In this document: piece by piece, positions 23,870-32,475 of the stretch
Position numbering within the stretch: the stretch's first letter is position 1
Layout of the letters: every line of letters begins with the position of its first letter
Assembly (NCBI GenBank): GCA_001899085.1
Contig: MKVB01000006.1
Coordinates: forward strand, 53,700-99,521
Source of the DNA: Devosia sp. 66-14
GTDB taxonomy: Bacteria > Pseudomonadota > Alphaproteobacteria > Rhizobiales > Devosiaceae
Length of the DNA stretch: 45,822 nt
Direction of reading: 5' to 3'
Notes under the pieces: model-generated
Told to the model about the DNA's origin: nothing
What the model saw: only the letters and a program-made list of their open reading frames with translations
The model's database searches: none
Translations under genes and position numbers: made by a program

Positions 23870-24511
23870 TCAAGCCCGCTTTGCATAGACCAGCGAGTAC
23901 ACCACGCCGATCAGGATCGGCACGAAGACGCAGCCGAGCAGCCACCAGATCAGTGAGGGCGCCGGCAGCAACGCCGCGACAACGATCAGCACCAGGCCCG
24001 AGATGATGCAGAGCAGGCCCGTCAGCCGATGCGTGGCCTGCCAGTTGGCCGGGTCGTGCAGGGTCGTCGGCAGCCGGATGCCGGCGAAGCTGTTGGGCTG
24101 GGACTTCGGCAGGACATTGCCGAGCACCACCAGCAGCGCGCCGAGGGCAAAGCCGAGCACCTGCACCATGTTGACCGGCACACCGATGCCGATCAGCACC
24201 GTCGCGACCTCCATGACCAGCGCCAGCCCGGTGATGGCGGTGACCACCACGCCGTAACTGTGTCGTCCCGCAGCGAGGTCGGCCGGCCTCGCGAAGCGAC
24301 TGACGGCAAGGAAGATCACCCAGACCACCGCCACCATCACGAGCGGCACGAGCAGCGCGCCCTCGCGCGGCAGGAAACCATCGGCCTCGCCACTCGGCCC
24401 CCAATGCACCGGCAGCATCGTGCCTGCGGGCACCAGCAGCAGGCCGGCGCCGAAGGCCGCGACCAGCGCGGCGACCAATGCGACACGGATCGGAGTGAAG
24501 AACGGGCTCAT
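23870..24511 (-). CDS. SdpI family membrane protein
   Basis: Integral membrane protein, 213 aa with about six hydrophobic helices. The N-terminal LPVHWGPSGEADGFLPREGA is the hallmark of the DUF1648/SdpI family, and NVLPKSQPNSFAGIRLPTTL followed by NWQATHRLTGLLCIISGL is the conserved C-terminal SdpI part. In Bacillus subtilis SdpI gives immunity to the SDP toxin and signals to SdpR. The start overlaps the stop of the upstream ArsR-type gene by ATGA, as in sdpRI operons. No SDP-like toxin gene is visible here, so the role could be defence against foreign toxins or cell-envelope stress sensing. Confidence 0.88.
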   Translation of the reverse strand: MSPFFTPIRVALVAALVAAFGAGLLLVPAGTMLPVHWGPSGEADGFLPREGALLVPLVMVAVVWVIFLAVSRFARPADLAAGRHSYGVVVTAITGLALVMEVATVLIGIGVPVNMVQVLGFALGALLVVLGNVLPKSQPNSFAGIRLPTTLHDPANWQATHRLTGLLCIISGLVLIVVAALLPAPSLIWWLLGCVFVPILIGVVYSLVYAKRA

Positions 24512-24777
24512 GGCTTGGGTTCCCTGAAACTCATGAGGCCGGACAGCGCCTCTTCGAGAATGGACATGTTGAGGTGGTAGATCAGGCTGGTGCCCTGCCG
24601 TTCGACGGCGACGAGCTCGGCCTCCTTGAGCTTGGCGAAGTGCACCGAAAGCGTCGGTTTGCTCAGGGTGAAATGCTCGGCCAGCGCGCCGGCCGACATC
24701 GGCCCGCCCCTGAGGAGCTGAAGGATTTCCCGGCGGACCGGGTGCGACAGCGCTTCGAAGACGGCATTGATGCCCAT
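24508..24777 (-). CDS. SdpR-like ArsR-family autorepressor
   Basis: Winged-helix repressor of 89 aa: VFEALSHPVRREILQLLRGG, GPMSAGALAEHFTLSKPTLS (recognition helix), HFAKLKEAELVAVERQGTS. Size and partner match the SdpR group, whose DNA binding is countered by SdpI at the membrane. It is co-transcribed with the SdpI-like gene (4-nt overlap). A perfect 12-bp palindrome in its promoter is a natural operator. No metal-binding cysteines are present. Confidence 0.88.
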   Translation of the reverse strand: MGINAVFEALSHPVRREILQLLRGGPMSAGALAEHFTLSKPTLSVHFAKLKEAELVAVERQGTSLIYHLNMSILEEALSGLMSFREPKP

Positions 24778-24804
24778 AAGACCCGCTCGCGTGGCGATGG
24801 GCCT

Positions 24805-24834
24805 TATTTAGTGTTTTCTCTAATTAGAGTCAAG
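24805..24834 (-). promoter_or_regulatory. promoter with palindromic operator for the sdpRI-like unit
   Basis: TTGACT (24833-24828, minus) and TAAATA are spaced 17 bp. The perfect palindrome CTCTAATTAGAG (24818-24829) covers the spacer beside the -35. The -35 also contains the stop codon of the neighbouring glycosyltransferase (TGA 24832-24830). Operator role is inferred from position. Confidence 0.55.
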
Positions 24835-25855
24835 ACGAACGAATGTCGCCCTTCACCGGCAGGTATTGCAGGAATTGATCGGTGCTCGCGGCCCAGGAGA
24901 ATTGCTCGGCATAGGCGCGACACTCGTCGCGGGAAACCTCGAGGGCCCGGAGCGCCGCCGCCTTCAGGTCGTTGTCGAGCACGCCGACCGGCGCGTCGCC
25001 GATCACATCGATCGGACCGGTGACCGGGAAGGCCGCCACCGGGGTGCCGCTGGCGAGGGCCTCGAGCAGCACGAGACCAAAAGTGTCGGTGCGCGAGGGA
25101 AAGACGAAGACATCGGCAGAGGCGAACAGGCGCGCCAGTTCCTCGCCCTGCCTCGGTCCAACGAACACCACGTCGGGGTATTCCGCCTTCAGCTTTTCAA
25201 GGCTCGGCCCACCGCCGACCACCAGCTTGGTGCCAGGCAGATTGAGCGAGACGAAGGCCTCGATGTTCTTTTCCACTGCGACGCGGCCGACATAGAGGAA
25301 CACCGGCCCGTCATAGGCCAGCGGCTCGCGCCGTGCCGGATTGAACAACGCGGTGTCGACGCCCTTCTGCCAAATCACCGCGTTGGTGAAGCCGCGCTGC
25401 TCGAGCAGCGTCTTCAAATGGGGCGTACCGACGAGGCAGTATTTTGCCGCGCCGTGGAACCAGCGCAGGAACCGGTAGCTCCAGCGCAGCGGCACCGGCA
25501 GCCGGGCGCGCAGATACTCGGGGAACTGGGTATGGTAGGCCGTGGAGAAGGCGAAGCCGTGCTTCCTGCACCAGCGGCGCGCCATGATGCCGAGCGGCCC
25601 CTCGGTGGCGATGTGGATAGCGTCGGGCGCCGCGGCCTCGATCCGCGCATAGACCGGCTTCATCAGCGTGCGGCTCAGGCGGATTTCACCGTAGCCGGGC
25701 ATCGGGAAAGTCTTGAACTCGTTCGGCGTCAGCAGCTTCACGCTGATGCCGCGCTTCTCCATCTCCCTGATCACCAGCTCGATCGATCGCACCACCCCGT
25801 TGATCTGCGGGTGCCAGGCATCGGTGACGATGAGAACGGTCTTGGGCTGCGGCAT
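24830..25855 (-). CDS. glycosyltransferase family 4 (GT-B, PimB/MgtA-like)
   Basis: Retaining glycosyltransferase, 341 aa, GT-B fold. The N-terminal TDAWHPQINGVVRSIELVI is typical of the subgroup that acts on lipid acceptors; PDAIHIATEGPLG, AYHTQFPEYLRARLP and NAVIWQKGVDTALFNP follow. The donor-binding half has FLYVGRVAVEKNIEAFV, LVVGGGPSLEKL, VFVGPRQGEELA and the E-x7-E segment FPSRTDTFGLVLLEALASG. Relatives in alphaproteobacteria make glycolipids (for example glucosyl- or mannosyl-diacylglycerols or sulfoquinovosyl lipid), but acceptor and donor are not decidable. The gene ends inside the sdpR-like promoter. Confidence 0.92.
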   Translation of the reverse strand: MPQPKTVLIVTDAWHPQINGVVRSIELVIREMEKRGISVKLLTPNEFKTFPMPGYGEIRLSRTLMKPVYARIEAAAPDAIHIATEGPLGIMARRWCRKHGFAFSTAYHTQFPEYLRARLPVPLRWSYRFLRWFHGAAKYCLVGTPHLKTLLEQRGFTNAVIWQKGVDTALFNPARREPLAYDGPVFLYVGRVAVEKNIEAFVSLNLPGTKLVVGGGPSLEKLKAEYPDVVFVGPRQGEELARLFASADVFVFPSRTDTFGLVLLEALASGTPVAAFPVTGPIDVIGDAPVGVLDNDLKAAALRALEVSRDECRAYAEQFSWAASTDQFLQYLPVKGDIRSS

Positions 25856-26065
25856 GGGCTGCTCGTCCGAGGCGATTCAGGGGTGGTTGCAGACTTTCCA
25901 GCACGAAAGCGCGACAACTCGAAACTCCGGGGCATCCGCTGCCGCAACGAACGGCGCGGGACTCCGAGGCGGGCAATGGGTATCCCGGACGCCTGGGGCC
26001 CGCAAGCACCGCCAATTGCCGCGGCGCCGGAGTCGCCATAGGGTGGATGGTTCCCAGGGGGCAGG

Positions 26066-27475
26066 ATGCGCTCGCCGTTGATGCCCGATCTGGGGTGGTT
26101 TCGCTACCGCCCCGCCCCCCGCCGCGCCAGCGCAGCCGACATTGAGCTCGTCACCCTGTTCGAAGCCGGCGGCGCCGCCGAACAGCGGTGCGAAGCTCTG
26201 GTCCGCTATTTTCTCGAAGGCTTCCTCGCCGTCGCAACGCCCGATTACGAACGCGCCCAGTATCGTGGCATGGGCAGCTCGCATGGCTATCGAGTTGCCG
26301 GAGTCGAAGGCTTTGCCCGCACCGCCCCGCTGTTCGCGGCATGGATCGCCGGCGGACGGAACCCGGTATTTGCGGGCCTCGCGGGCCGTCGTGGCGTCGA
26401 TCTCAGGCAACTGCTGGCCGCTGCTTTCACCGCCGGCGCGGACCCGCAGCATCCCGGTTACTGGAGCGACCCACGCGACTTCAGCCAGGTGCTGGTGGAG
26501 GCCAGCGACATCGCGATCGCGCTGTGGATGGTGCGCGACAGCGTGTGGCCACTGCTCGACGAACGCGCGCAGTCAAACCTCATCACCTGGCTGCGGCGTG
26601 CCGCAACTGCTGATCGTCCGACCAACAACTGGCTGCTGTTCGGCGCAACCGCCGATGCGGTGGTGGCGGCGCTGGAAGGGAGGGCCGTTACCAGCCTGCC
26701 CGCTTATGAGCGCTTCAAGCCGCACTATCTTGGCCATGGCTGGTTCTCGGATGCGGCGGCCACGCGAGTGGTCGACTACTACAATGTGTGGGGCATCACC
26801 TATCAGCTGGCATTCCTGCGGCTGATCCAGCCAGGCTACGACTCGGCGTTTCTGCGCGATGCGGTGCTCGCCTCCGCCGATCTCACGGCGCACCTGATCA
26901 GCCCGCGCGGCATTCCAATCATGGGACGCAGTGTATGCTATCGCACCGCTGCGAGCGCGCCGCTGGCGGTCGCCAGCCTGCTTGATCCCAGCGCGGAGCG
27001 GCATGGCCTGTCGCGGCGCGGCAACGATTGCGTCTGGCGCTACTTCCTCGCGCACGGCGCGGCACGTGGGGGCACCCTGACACAGGGCTATTTCGGAGAC
27101 GACCCGCGCGTACTCGACAACTATTCCGGCCCCGGCAGCAGTCACTGGGGACTGCGTTCGGTGATACCGGCGCTGCTGCACCCACCCGGCTCGCCATACT
27201 GGACGGCCGCGGAGCAGCCGCTGCCGGTAGAAGTGGGCGACTATCGGCTCGACCTGCCCGAGCTGGGCTGGGTGATCGAGGGCGACCAGGCTTCCGGGGA
27301 TATCCGGATCATCATTCCCCTCAACCGGGGAAACCATCCGGCACTCATTCGCTACACCTCGCAGCACCGGCTGGGAGAACTGCGCCGTCGACGGGCGTAT
27401 CGACCAGACAACCATGCCGCCGCCTATGATGCCGAGATCTATACGGCGGCCGCCCCCTACCCCTTGAAATCCTGA
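26066..27475 (+). CDS. DUF2264 domain-containing protein
   Basis: 469-aa protein of the DUF2264 family. Recognised by YERAQYRGMGSSHGYRVAGV with EGFARTAPLFAAWIAGG near residues 60-110, then YWSDPRDFSQVLVEASDIAI, PTNNWLLFGATAD, HYLGHGWFSDAAATRVVDYY and the C-terminal DNYSGPGSSHWGLRS. Alpha-barrel folds of this type resemble glycoside hydrolase or lyase scaffolds acting on plant or algal polysaccharides, but activity is unproven. No signal peptide is seen, so it is probably cytosolic. It is single, divergent from the glycosyltransferase, and shares a terminator with rpsI. Confidence 0.85.
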   Translation: MRSPLMPDLGWFRYRPAPRRASAADIELVTLFEAGGAAEQRCEALVRYFLEGFLAVATPDYERAQYRGMGSSHGYRVAGVEGFARTAPLFAAWIAGGRNPVFAGLAGRRGVDLRQLLAAAFTAGADPQHPGYWSDPRDFSQVLVEASDIAIALWMVRDSVWPLLDERAQSNLITWLRRAATADRPTNNWLLFGATADAVVAALEGRAVTSLPAYERFKPHYLGHGWFSDAAATRVVDYYNVWGITYQLAFLRLIQPGYDSAFLRDAVLASADLTAHLISPRGIPIMGRSVCYRTAASAPLAVASLLDPSAERHGLSRRGNDCVWRYFLAHGAARGGTLTQGYFGDDPRVLDNYSGPGSSHWGLRSVIPALLHPPGSPYWTAAEQPLPVEVGDYRLDLPELGWVIEGDQASGDIRIIIPLNRGNHPALIRYTSQHRLGELRRRRAYRPDNHAAAYDAEIYTAAAPYPLKS

Positions 27476-27483
27476 CGGCAAAA

Positions 27484-27512
27484 GAAAGGGCCCGCCGAAG
27501 CGGGCCTTTCCA
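27484..27512. terminator. bidirectional intrinsic terminator between the DUF2264 gene and rpsI
   Basis: GAAAGGGCCCGC-CGAA-GCGGGCCTTTC forms a strong stem with a tetraloop and one unpaired G; A and T runs flank it on both sides, so it can end transcripts from both directions. Confidence 0.8.
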
Positions 27513-27532
27513 AAACTGGGTGTGCTCGAAGC

Positions 27533-28015
27533 TTAGCGCTTGGAGAACTGGAAGGAACGACGGGCCTTGGCCTTGCCGTACTTCTTGCGCTCGACCACGC
27601 GGCTGTCGCGGGTGAGGAAACCACCGGCCTTCAGCACGCCGCGCAGCTCGGGCTCGAAATAGGTGAGCGCCTTGGAGATGCCGTGACGAACCGCACCGGC
27701 CTGGCCCGACAGACCGCCGCCCGAAACGGTGGCGATGACGTCGTACTGGTCGACGCGTGCCGCGGCGACGATCGGCTGCTGCAGCACCATCTGGAGCACC
27801 GGACGGGCGAAGAAGGCGTTGAACTCCTTGCCGTTGACGGTGATCTTGCCGGCACCCGGCTTGATCCAGACGCGGGCGATGGCGTTCTTGCGCTTGCCGG
27901 TGGCATACGCACGGCCCTGCGCATCGAGCTTCTGCTCGTGCACGGGAGCGTCGTTGACGACGGCGGCGACCGAAGCGGTGCCCAGGTCTTCGAGGGAATT
28001 GATGGTCTCGGCCAT
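27533..28015 (-). CDS. rpsI: 30S ribosomal protein S9
   Basis: Small-subunit ribosomal protein, 160 aa. After an alphaproteobacterial-type N-terminal extension (about 35 residues) the conserved body runs [56 protein letters not shown] and the C-terminal [19 protein letters not shown] ending FSKR, the tail that reaches the P-site tRNA. The ATG shares one base with the rplM stop codon (TAATG), so S9 translation is coupled to L13. Confidence 0.98.
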   Translation of the reverse strand: MAETINSLEDLGTASVAAVVNDAPVHEQKLDAQGRAYATGKRKNAIARVWIKPGAGKITVNGKEFNAFFARPVLQMVLQQPIVAAARVDQYDVIATVSGGGLSGQAGAVRHGISKALTYFEPELRGVLKAGGFLTRDSRVVERKKYGKAKARRSFQFSKR

Positions 28016-28479
28016 TACTTGGCCCTCACATTCTTGGAGTTGAACGAAGCGACGTCGAGCTTCACAGGCGCCTGGGCCTCATGCGGGTGAGCTTCACCGG
28101 CATAGACGCGGAGGTTGCCATACTGCTTGCGGCCGAGCGGGCCTTCCGGGATCATGCGGCGCACGGCGTTCTCGAGCACGCGCTCGGGGAAACGGCCCTC
28201 GAGCAGCTGACGCTGGGTACGGTCCTTGATGCCGCCTGGATGCCCGGTGTGCCAGAAGAACCGGCGCTGATCGAGCTTCTTGCCGGTCAGCTTCACCTTG
28301 TCGGCATTGATCACGACGACGTGGTCGCCGGTATCCATGTGCGGGGTGTAGGTCGGCAGATGCTTGCCGCGCAGGCGCATTGCGATGATGGAGGCGACAC
28401 GGCCAACCACCAGGTCCTTGGCGTCGATCAGGATCCACTTCTTCTGGATCTCGTCCGGCTTCGCCGTGTAGGTGCTCAT
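28015..28479 (-). CDS. rplM: 50S ribosomal protein L13
   Basis: Large-subunit ribosomal protein, 154 aa. Conserved blocks: [58 protein letters not shown] and [20 protein letters not shown]. The start ATG 28479 is fixed by AAGGAA 6 nt upstream and by homology; a longer reading from 28551 runs back into the promoter. rplM-rpsI is the universal pair. Confidence 0.98.
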   Translation of the reverse strand: MSTYTAKPDEIQKKWILIDAKDLVVGRVASIIAMRLRGKHLPTYTPHMDTGDHVVVINADKVKLTGKKLDQRRFFWHTGHPGGIKDRTQRQLLEGRFPERVLENAVRRMIPEGPLGRKQYGNLRVYAGEAHPHEAQAPVKLDVASFNSKNVRAK

Positions 28480-28532
28480 TTGGTTTTCCTTGAAAGCAGG
28501 CAGAGTGACCCCTGCCCCGTATTCGTGGCGCG

Positions 28533-28561
28533 GATATACGGACGTCACCACAAAGCGTCAA
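28533..28561 (-). promoter_or_regulatory. sigma70 promoter of rplM-rpsI
   Basis: TTGACG (28561-28556) and TATATC (28538-28533) on the minus strand with exactly 17 bp between, about 50 nt upstream of the rplM ATG. It is the clearest promoter in the window. Confidence 0.8.
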
Positions 28562-28705
28562 GCGGAAAGATTTTGTACTTTAATTTCAATGCCTTGCGCT
28601 GTTGGTATTATGATACCACATGTTAAGCCGTTGAAATACAACGATATCACCGCCAACCGGGATGTTGCCGGACAGCCTCGGTGATGAGCGTGGGCGATGG
28701 CGGTG

Positions 28706-29758
28706 TCAGGCCCGCCGCGCCGTGGTGTCCGCGAGATACGCCGTCACCAGTCCGGCGAGCATGAAGGCCAGGGCCTGGTGCCCCAGCGCCAGCGAGATCG
28801 GCACCATGCTGAGGAGCGTGGCGATGCCGAGCCCCACCTGCAACAAGATCAGCAGCGAAATGCGCGGCAACCAGCCATGCACGCCGCCAAAGCCGCCGCG
28901 CTTCGACTGACGCCACAGCAGCCAGCCGACATAGAGCACTACGGCATAGGCGATCATCCGGTGGATGAACTGTACGGTCAGGGTGTTCTCGAACAGGTTC
29001 TTCCAGAACGGGTCGATCGCATCGAGTCCGTGCGGAATCAGCGCGCCGTCCATCAGCGGCCAGGTGTTGTAGCCCATGCCGGCATCGAGTCCGGCGACGA
29101 AGGCGCCGGCGACGATCTGGATCAGGATCAGCACCAGCAGGCCCCAGACCGGCCAACCGGCGGAACTCGCGGGTTTGGCCGGCTCGAGCCGACGCGCCAC
29201 CCAGACCAGGGCGATGAACAATAGCGAGGCAGCGCCAAGATGCGCCGCCAGCCGGTATTGCGACACCGAGGTCAGTTCCGACAGGCCAGACGACACCATC
29301 CACCAGCCGAGAAAGCCCTGGAAGCCGCCGAGCACGAACAGCCCGGCAAGCGGCGCCGCGAGGTTCCAGTTGAAGCGGCGCTGGAACAGGAACACCACGA
29401 ACGGAATGGCGAAAGCGAAGCCGATGACGCGTCCGAGGAAGCGATGCGCCCATTCCCACCAGAAGATCGACTTGAAGTCCTCGATCCCCATCCAGGAGTT
29501 CTGTACGCCCTGCGGGATCTGCTTGTAGGCCTCGAATTCGGCCTGCCAGTCGGCATCGCTGAGCGGCGGGATGGCGCCCGAGATCGGCTTCCACGAGGTG
29601 ATCGACAGGCCGGATTCGGTCAGCCGTGTCGCGCCGCCGACCACCACCATGATCAGCACCAGAAGCGCCATGCCATAGAGCCAGATGCGGACGGGCCGCA
29701 GCCGGTCGGTGGCCGGCGTCGAAGGTGTGACGGATTGTTCGGTTGCGCTGAGAGCCAA
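28706..29758 (-). CDS. ctaA: heme A synthase (COX15/CtaA family)
   Basis: Converts heme O to heme A for cytochrome aa3 oxidase; eight-helix inner-membrane protein, 350 aa from TTG 29758. Motifs: VVVGGATRLTESGLSITSWK, the heme-ligand His in FWWEWAHRFLGRVIGFAF, FQGFLGWWMVSSGL, QYRLAAHLGAASLLFIALVW, GLDAGMGYNTWPLMDGALIP, QFIHRMIAYAVVLY and LGHQALAFMLAGLV. This is the alphaproteobacterial/mitochondrial type. The TTG is preceded at 6 nt by AGGAA; no ATG is in reach, and longer upstream readings are the antisense of the DUF2842 gene. Confidence 0.95.
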   Translation of the reverse strand: MALSATEQSVTPSTPATDRLRPVRIWLYGMALLVLIMVVVGGATRLTESGLSITSWKPISGAIPPLSDADWQAEFEAYKQIPQGVQNSWMGIEDFKSIFWWEWAHRFLGRVIGFAFAIPFVVFLFQRRFNWNLAAPLAGLFVLGGFQGFLGWWMVSSGLSELTSVSQYRLAAHLGAASLLFIALVWVARRLEPAKPASSAGWPVWGLLVLILIQIVAGAFVAGLDAGMGYNTWPLMDGALIPHGLDAIDPFWKNLFENTLTVQFIHRMIAYAVVLYVGWLLWRQSKRGGFGGVHGWLPRISLLILLQVGLGIATLLSMVPISLALGHQALAFMLAGLVTAYLADTTARRA

Positions 29759-29839
29759 GATGGGTTCCTTTCGGCCCCGACCTACTCCCGGCAGCGCTCC
29801 CTTACAATGGCCGCGATGCCGCATCGCACCGGCAAGGCA

Positions 29840-30049
29840 ATGACCCAATCCACCCGCAAGCTCCTCGGCACCGTCCTGATCCTCCTCTCCTTGGTGGTCT
29901 GGTCGGTGCTGGGCATGTGGATCTACATGAGCTTTCTTGGCGCTGCCGCCTGGTGGCTGCTCATCGGCTGCTTCGCGGTGATGGGCATGAGCTGGTTCTA
30001 TCCCGCGACCTGGATCATTCGCTGGATGGCGAAACCGGACGCGCAATAA
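29840..30049 (+). CDS. DUF2842 small membrane protein
   Basis: 69-aa protein with two hydrophobic helices: LLGTVLILLSLVVWSVLGMW and AAAWWLLIGCFAVMGMSWFY, ending WIIRWMAKPDAQ. Length, the Trp/Tyr-rich ends and the location next to the heme A synthase gene match the alphaproteobacterial family DUF2842, of unknown function. ATG 29840 has AAGG nearby; earlier in-frame ATGs at 29807 and 29816 are possible. It is divergent from ctaA. Confidence 0.8.
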   Translation: MTQSTRKLLGTVLILLSLVVWSVLGMWIYMSFLGAAAWWLLIGCFAVMGMSWFYPATWIIRWMAKPDAQ

Positions 30050-30064
30050 GACCTGCCGCGGTCC

Positions 30065-30094
30065 GCTTCCCTCCCCACAAAGGGTGAGGGAAGC
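30065..30094. terminator. hairpin between the DUF2842 and MurA-like genes
   Basis: GCTTCCCTC pairs with GAGGGAAGC across a 12-nt loop rich in CCC and GGG. It sits between convergent genes and resembles shortened CCTCCCC-type intergenic repeats. T-runs are poor. Confidence 0.5.
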
Positions 30095-30100
30095 AGAGCC

Positions 30101-31387
30101 CTACTCCCAGCGCACCTTGGCGCCGAGCTTGGTCAGCTTCTCGACGAAGTGCGGATAGGCGCGGCGGATCGGGTCGGCGTTCTTGATGCGCGACTCGCCG
30201 GGGATCTGGATCGCCGCCAGCAGCAGCGCCACCACCACGCGGATGATGTAGGGCGCCTCGACCGTCGCCGGACGCAGCGGATTGCCGCCGAACACCACCA
30301 GGCGGTGCGGATCGGAGAGGTGGACGCGGGCGCCGAACTTCAGCAGCTCGGCGCTCCAGCCGAGCGCGCCTTCATAGACCTTGTTCCAGAACATGATGTC
30401 GCCGGTGCAACCGACGGAAATGCCGATGGCATGCGGCAGCAGATCCGCCGGGAAGTAAGGCCAGGGCGCCGCCTCGATCTTGGGCAGCATCTCGGCGGTG
30501 TAGGGCTCGGTGACCTTGCGGGTCCAGCCGGTGGCGGTGACCTTGCCGTCCTCCACCTCGAATTCCAGCCCGAGCTTACCGAACTGGCGCAGGATCAGCG
30601 TCAACTGCGGGCCCATGTCGGTCTCGACGGTCAGCCGGCCGCCGGTCACGGCGCCGATGGCGAGGAAAGTCGCGACCTCATGGTGATCGTCGGGCACGCG
30701 GGCGGTGGTGCCCGAGAGCTTGCCGACGCCGCGCACCGTCAGCCGCGAGGTGCCGATGCCGTCGATATCGGCGCCCATCGCGGCCAGCATGTCGCAGAGG
30801 GCCTGCACGTGCGGCTCGGACGCGGCGTTGTTCATGGTCGAGGTGCCGTGCGCCAGCGCCGCGATCATCACGAAGGTCTCGGTGGCGGTCACCGAGGCAT
30901 AGTCGGGCCAGAGGTCAACGCCCCTAATCTGGTTGCGGCGCTCGATGCGATAGGGGTGGGTGCCGGCAATGGTGCCGCCGAAGCGCTCGAGAATGTCGAG
31001 ATGCGGGTCGATCTCGCGTACGCCCAATGCACAGCCCTTGGCCTCGGTGTCGAAGATCAGGTGATCGCTGCGCAGCAGCACCGGCGCCAGCAGCAGCACC
31101 GCGGCGCGGATGCCTACGGGCAGTTCGGCGTCGGTCGTGGCAAAGGCTTTGAAGTCGTGCTGGATGGTCAGCGTCTGCGCCTCGAGGCTGCGCTGGACGC
31201 GCGACCCCTTGGAGCGGAAATATTCGACGAGTTTGTCGATATCGCTGATCTCGGGGACATTGGTGAGCGTCACCTCCTCGTCGGTCAGCAAGGTGGCGCA
31301 GAGCATGGGCAGCACGGCGTTCTTGTTGCCCGAGGGCCGGATGGTGCCGGACACCGGGTTAGCGCCGTCGACGATGAGGTCAGCCAT
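30101..31387 (-). CDS. divergent MurA/EPSP-synthase-family enolpyruvyl transferase
   Basis: 428-aa inside-out alpha/beta barrel protein related to UDP-GlcNAc enolpyruvyl transferase (MurA). Conserved: GTIRPSGNKNAVLPMLCATL (active-site Lys22 and Asn23), GIRAAVLLLAPVLL, Cys119 in EAKGCALGVREIDPHL (equivalent of the PEP-binding Cys115), NNAASEPHVQALCDML, and FPADLL at the catalytic Asp. Not conserved: the canonical DRIE-x-GTF motif reads DDHHEVATF, and the ENRFMHVPEL segment reads NKVYEGALGW. It may therefore be a paralogue rather than the main cell-wall MurA. It is the last gene of a unit with a deacetylase and a chain-length protein. GGAG stands 7 nt before the ATG. Confidence 0.85.
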   Translation of the reverse strand: MADLIVDGANPVSGTIRPSGNKNAVLPMLCATLLTDEEVTLTNVPEISDIDKLVEYFRSKGSRVQRSLEAQTLTIQHDFKAFATTDAELPVGIRAAVLLLAPVLLRSDHLIFDTEAKGCALGVREIDPHLDILERFGGTIAGTHPYRIERRNQIRGVDLWPDYASVTATETFVMIAALAHGTSTMNNAASEPHVQALCDMLAAMGADIDGIGTSRLTVRGVGKLSGTTARVPDDHHEVATFLAIGAVTGGRLTVETDMGPQLTLILRQFGKLGLEFEVEDGKVTATGWTRKVTEPYTAEMLPKIEAAPWPYFPADLLPHAIGISVGCTGDIMFWNKVYEGALGWSAELLKFGARVHLSDPHRLVVFGGNPLRPATVEAPYIIRVVVALLLAAIQIPGESRIKNADPIRRAYPHFVEKLTKLGAKVRWE

Positions 31388-31435
31388 GAAAGCTCCGGGA
31401 GAATCTGTAAGCGAGGGACATAAGGTAAGAACCGA

Positions 31436-32470
31436 TCAACCCGGCAGCATTGCGAACACTGCCGGAGTGGCGAAGACATCGACATAGCGCCGGGACTGGA
31501 ACAGCCCGTTGAGGGAAACCCGCGGCAGCGCATGCAGACTATGCCGATGACCGGCATAGAGCCCGCCCGGCCTGGTGGTTACCGCCGTGCGCAGCCCGAG
31601 TTCGCGGGCCATGCTATACTCCCGCGGGCCGGCCGACACACCGGCGCCGATCGGATAGCTGAGATGCAGCGGCGTCTTGCCGAACTGCGCCTTGAGGATG
31701 CGAACCGACTGTTCGATCTCGTTGCGTGCGTCGGCCGGAGAGAGCTTGGCCAGTTCATAGTGGTGCACGGTGTGGGCGCCGATGGTGCAGAGCGGATCTG
31801 CCGCGAAGTGCCTGAGCTCGGTCCAATCCATGATCAGCTCGCGACAATGCCGCTTGAGGTCGAACCCGTACTGGCCGGCGATGTCGCGGATCAGCTTGAC
31901 GCGGTCGGCCTCCGGCATGGTGCGCATCCGGCGGTAGAGCGCATCGTAGGCCCGCTGCTTTTCCTCGAGACTTGCCGTCGCGTAGTACTCCGTCTCGCCG
32001 GCATAGGTGACGGCCAGCGCATTCTGGCCGGCAATCATGTCTTCGAGGGCCTGCCACCACACCTCCCCTACCCCATCGACCAGCGCGGTGGGGACGTAGA
32101 GCGTGAACGGGCACTGCTGCCGGCGCAACACCGGCAGGGCGTAGCGCAGGTTGTCGCGATAGGCGTCATCGAAGCTGAACACCACGAATGGCCGGCTCGG
32201 CGCGTCGGCTTCGATGCGGCGCGCCGCCTCGTCCATGTCGACGATGTCGAAGCCGAGTTCGCGCACGCGGATGATCGTGTATTCGAGGAATTCCGGCTTC
32301 ACCTGCAGGATGGCGTTGGGCGAGAAGTCCGGAGGGGCGTCGGGCAGGATTCGATGCAGGGTAAAGATGACGCCGCGCGCCTTGGAGCGCCGGCGGATCA
32401 GGCGCGTCACCCCGCTCGCCCATAACAGTTCGAAGGCGGCGCCGATCGCCCTGTACCTGAGGCCTGCCAT
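31436..32470 (-). CDS. polysaccharide deacetylase family protein (CE4/NodB-like)
   Basis: 344-aa carbohydrate esterase-4 fold protein. After RRRSKARGVIFTLHRILPD, the first motif is FVVFSFDDAYRDNLRYALP (TFDDG-type, two Asp), the metal-binding His pair is IGAHTVHHYELAKLS (H-x3-H) and a later strand has HLSYPIGAG. Enzymes of this class remove N-acetyl or O-acetyl groups from sugars in exported or cell-wall polymers. A long insert between the first and second motif (about residues 135-215) is unusual for minimal NodB domains. ATG 32470 is 5 nt after the stop of the chain-length gene, so translation is coupled. Confidence 0.9.
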   Translation of the reverse strand: MAGLRYRAIGAAFELLWASGVTRLIRRRSKARGVIFTLHRILPDAPPDFSPNAILQVKPEFLEYTIIRVRELGFDIVDMDEAARRIEADAPSRPFVVFSFDDAYRDNLRYALPVLRRQQCPFTLYVPTALVDGVGEVWWQALEDMIAGQNALAVTYAGETEYYATASLEEKQRAYDALYRRMRTMPEADRVKLIRDIAGQYGFDLKRHCRELIMDWTELRHFAADPLCTIGAHTVHHYELAKLSPADARNEIEQSVRILKAQFGKTPLHLSYPIGAGVSAGPREYSMARELGLRTAVTTRPGGLYAGHRHSLHALPRVSLNGLFQSRRYVDVFATPAVFAMLPG

Positions 32471-32475
32471 GCGGC

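Noticed and set aside
24830-25855. Part of the exopolysaccharide locus
   Set aside because: The glycosyltransferase is more than 4 kb away with ribosomal and heme genes between, and its N-terminus fits lipid-glycosylating relatives better.
29759-30046. N-terminal extension of heme A synthase
   Set aside because: It is the reverse strand of the DUF2842 gene; a ribosome site places the start at TTG 29758.
30101-31387. 5-enolpyruvylshikimate-3-phosphate synthase (AroA)
   Set aside because: The SGxKNA start and the Cys119 loop are MurA traits; the AroA phosphate-binding motifs are missing.
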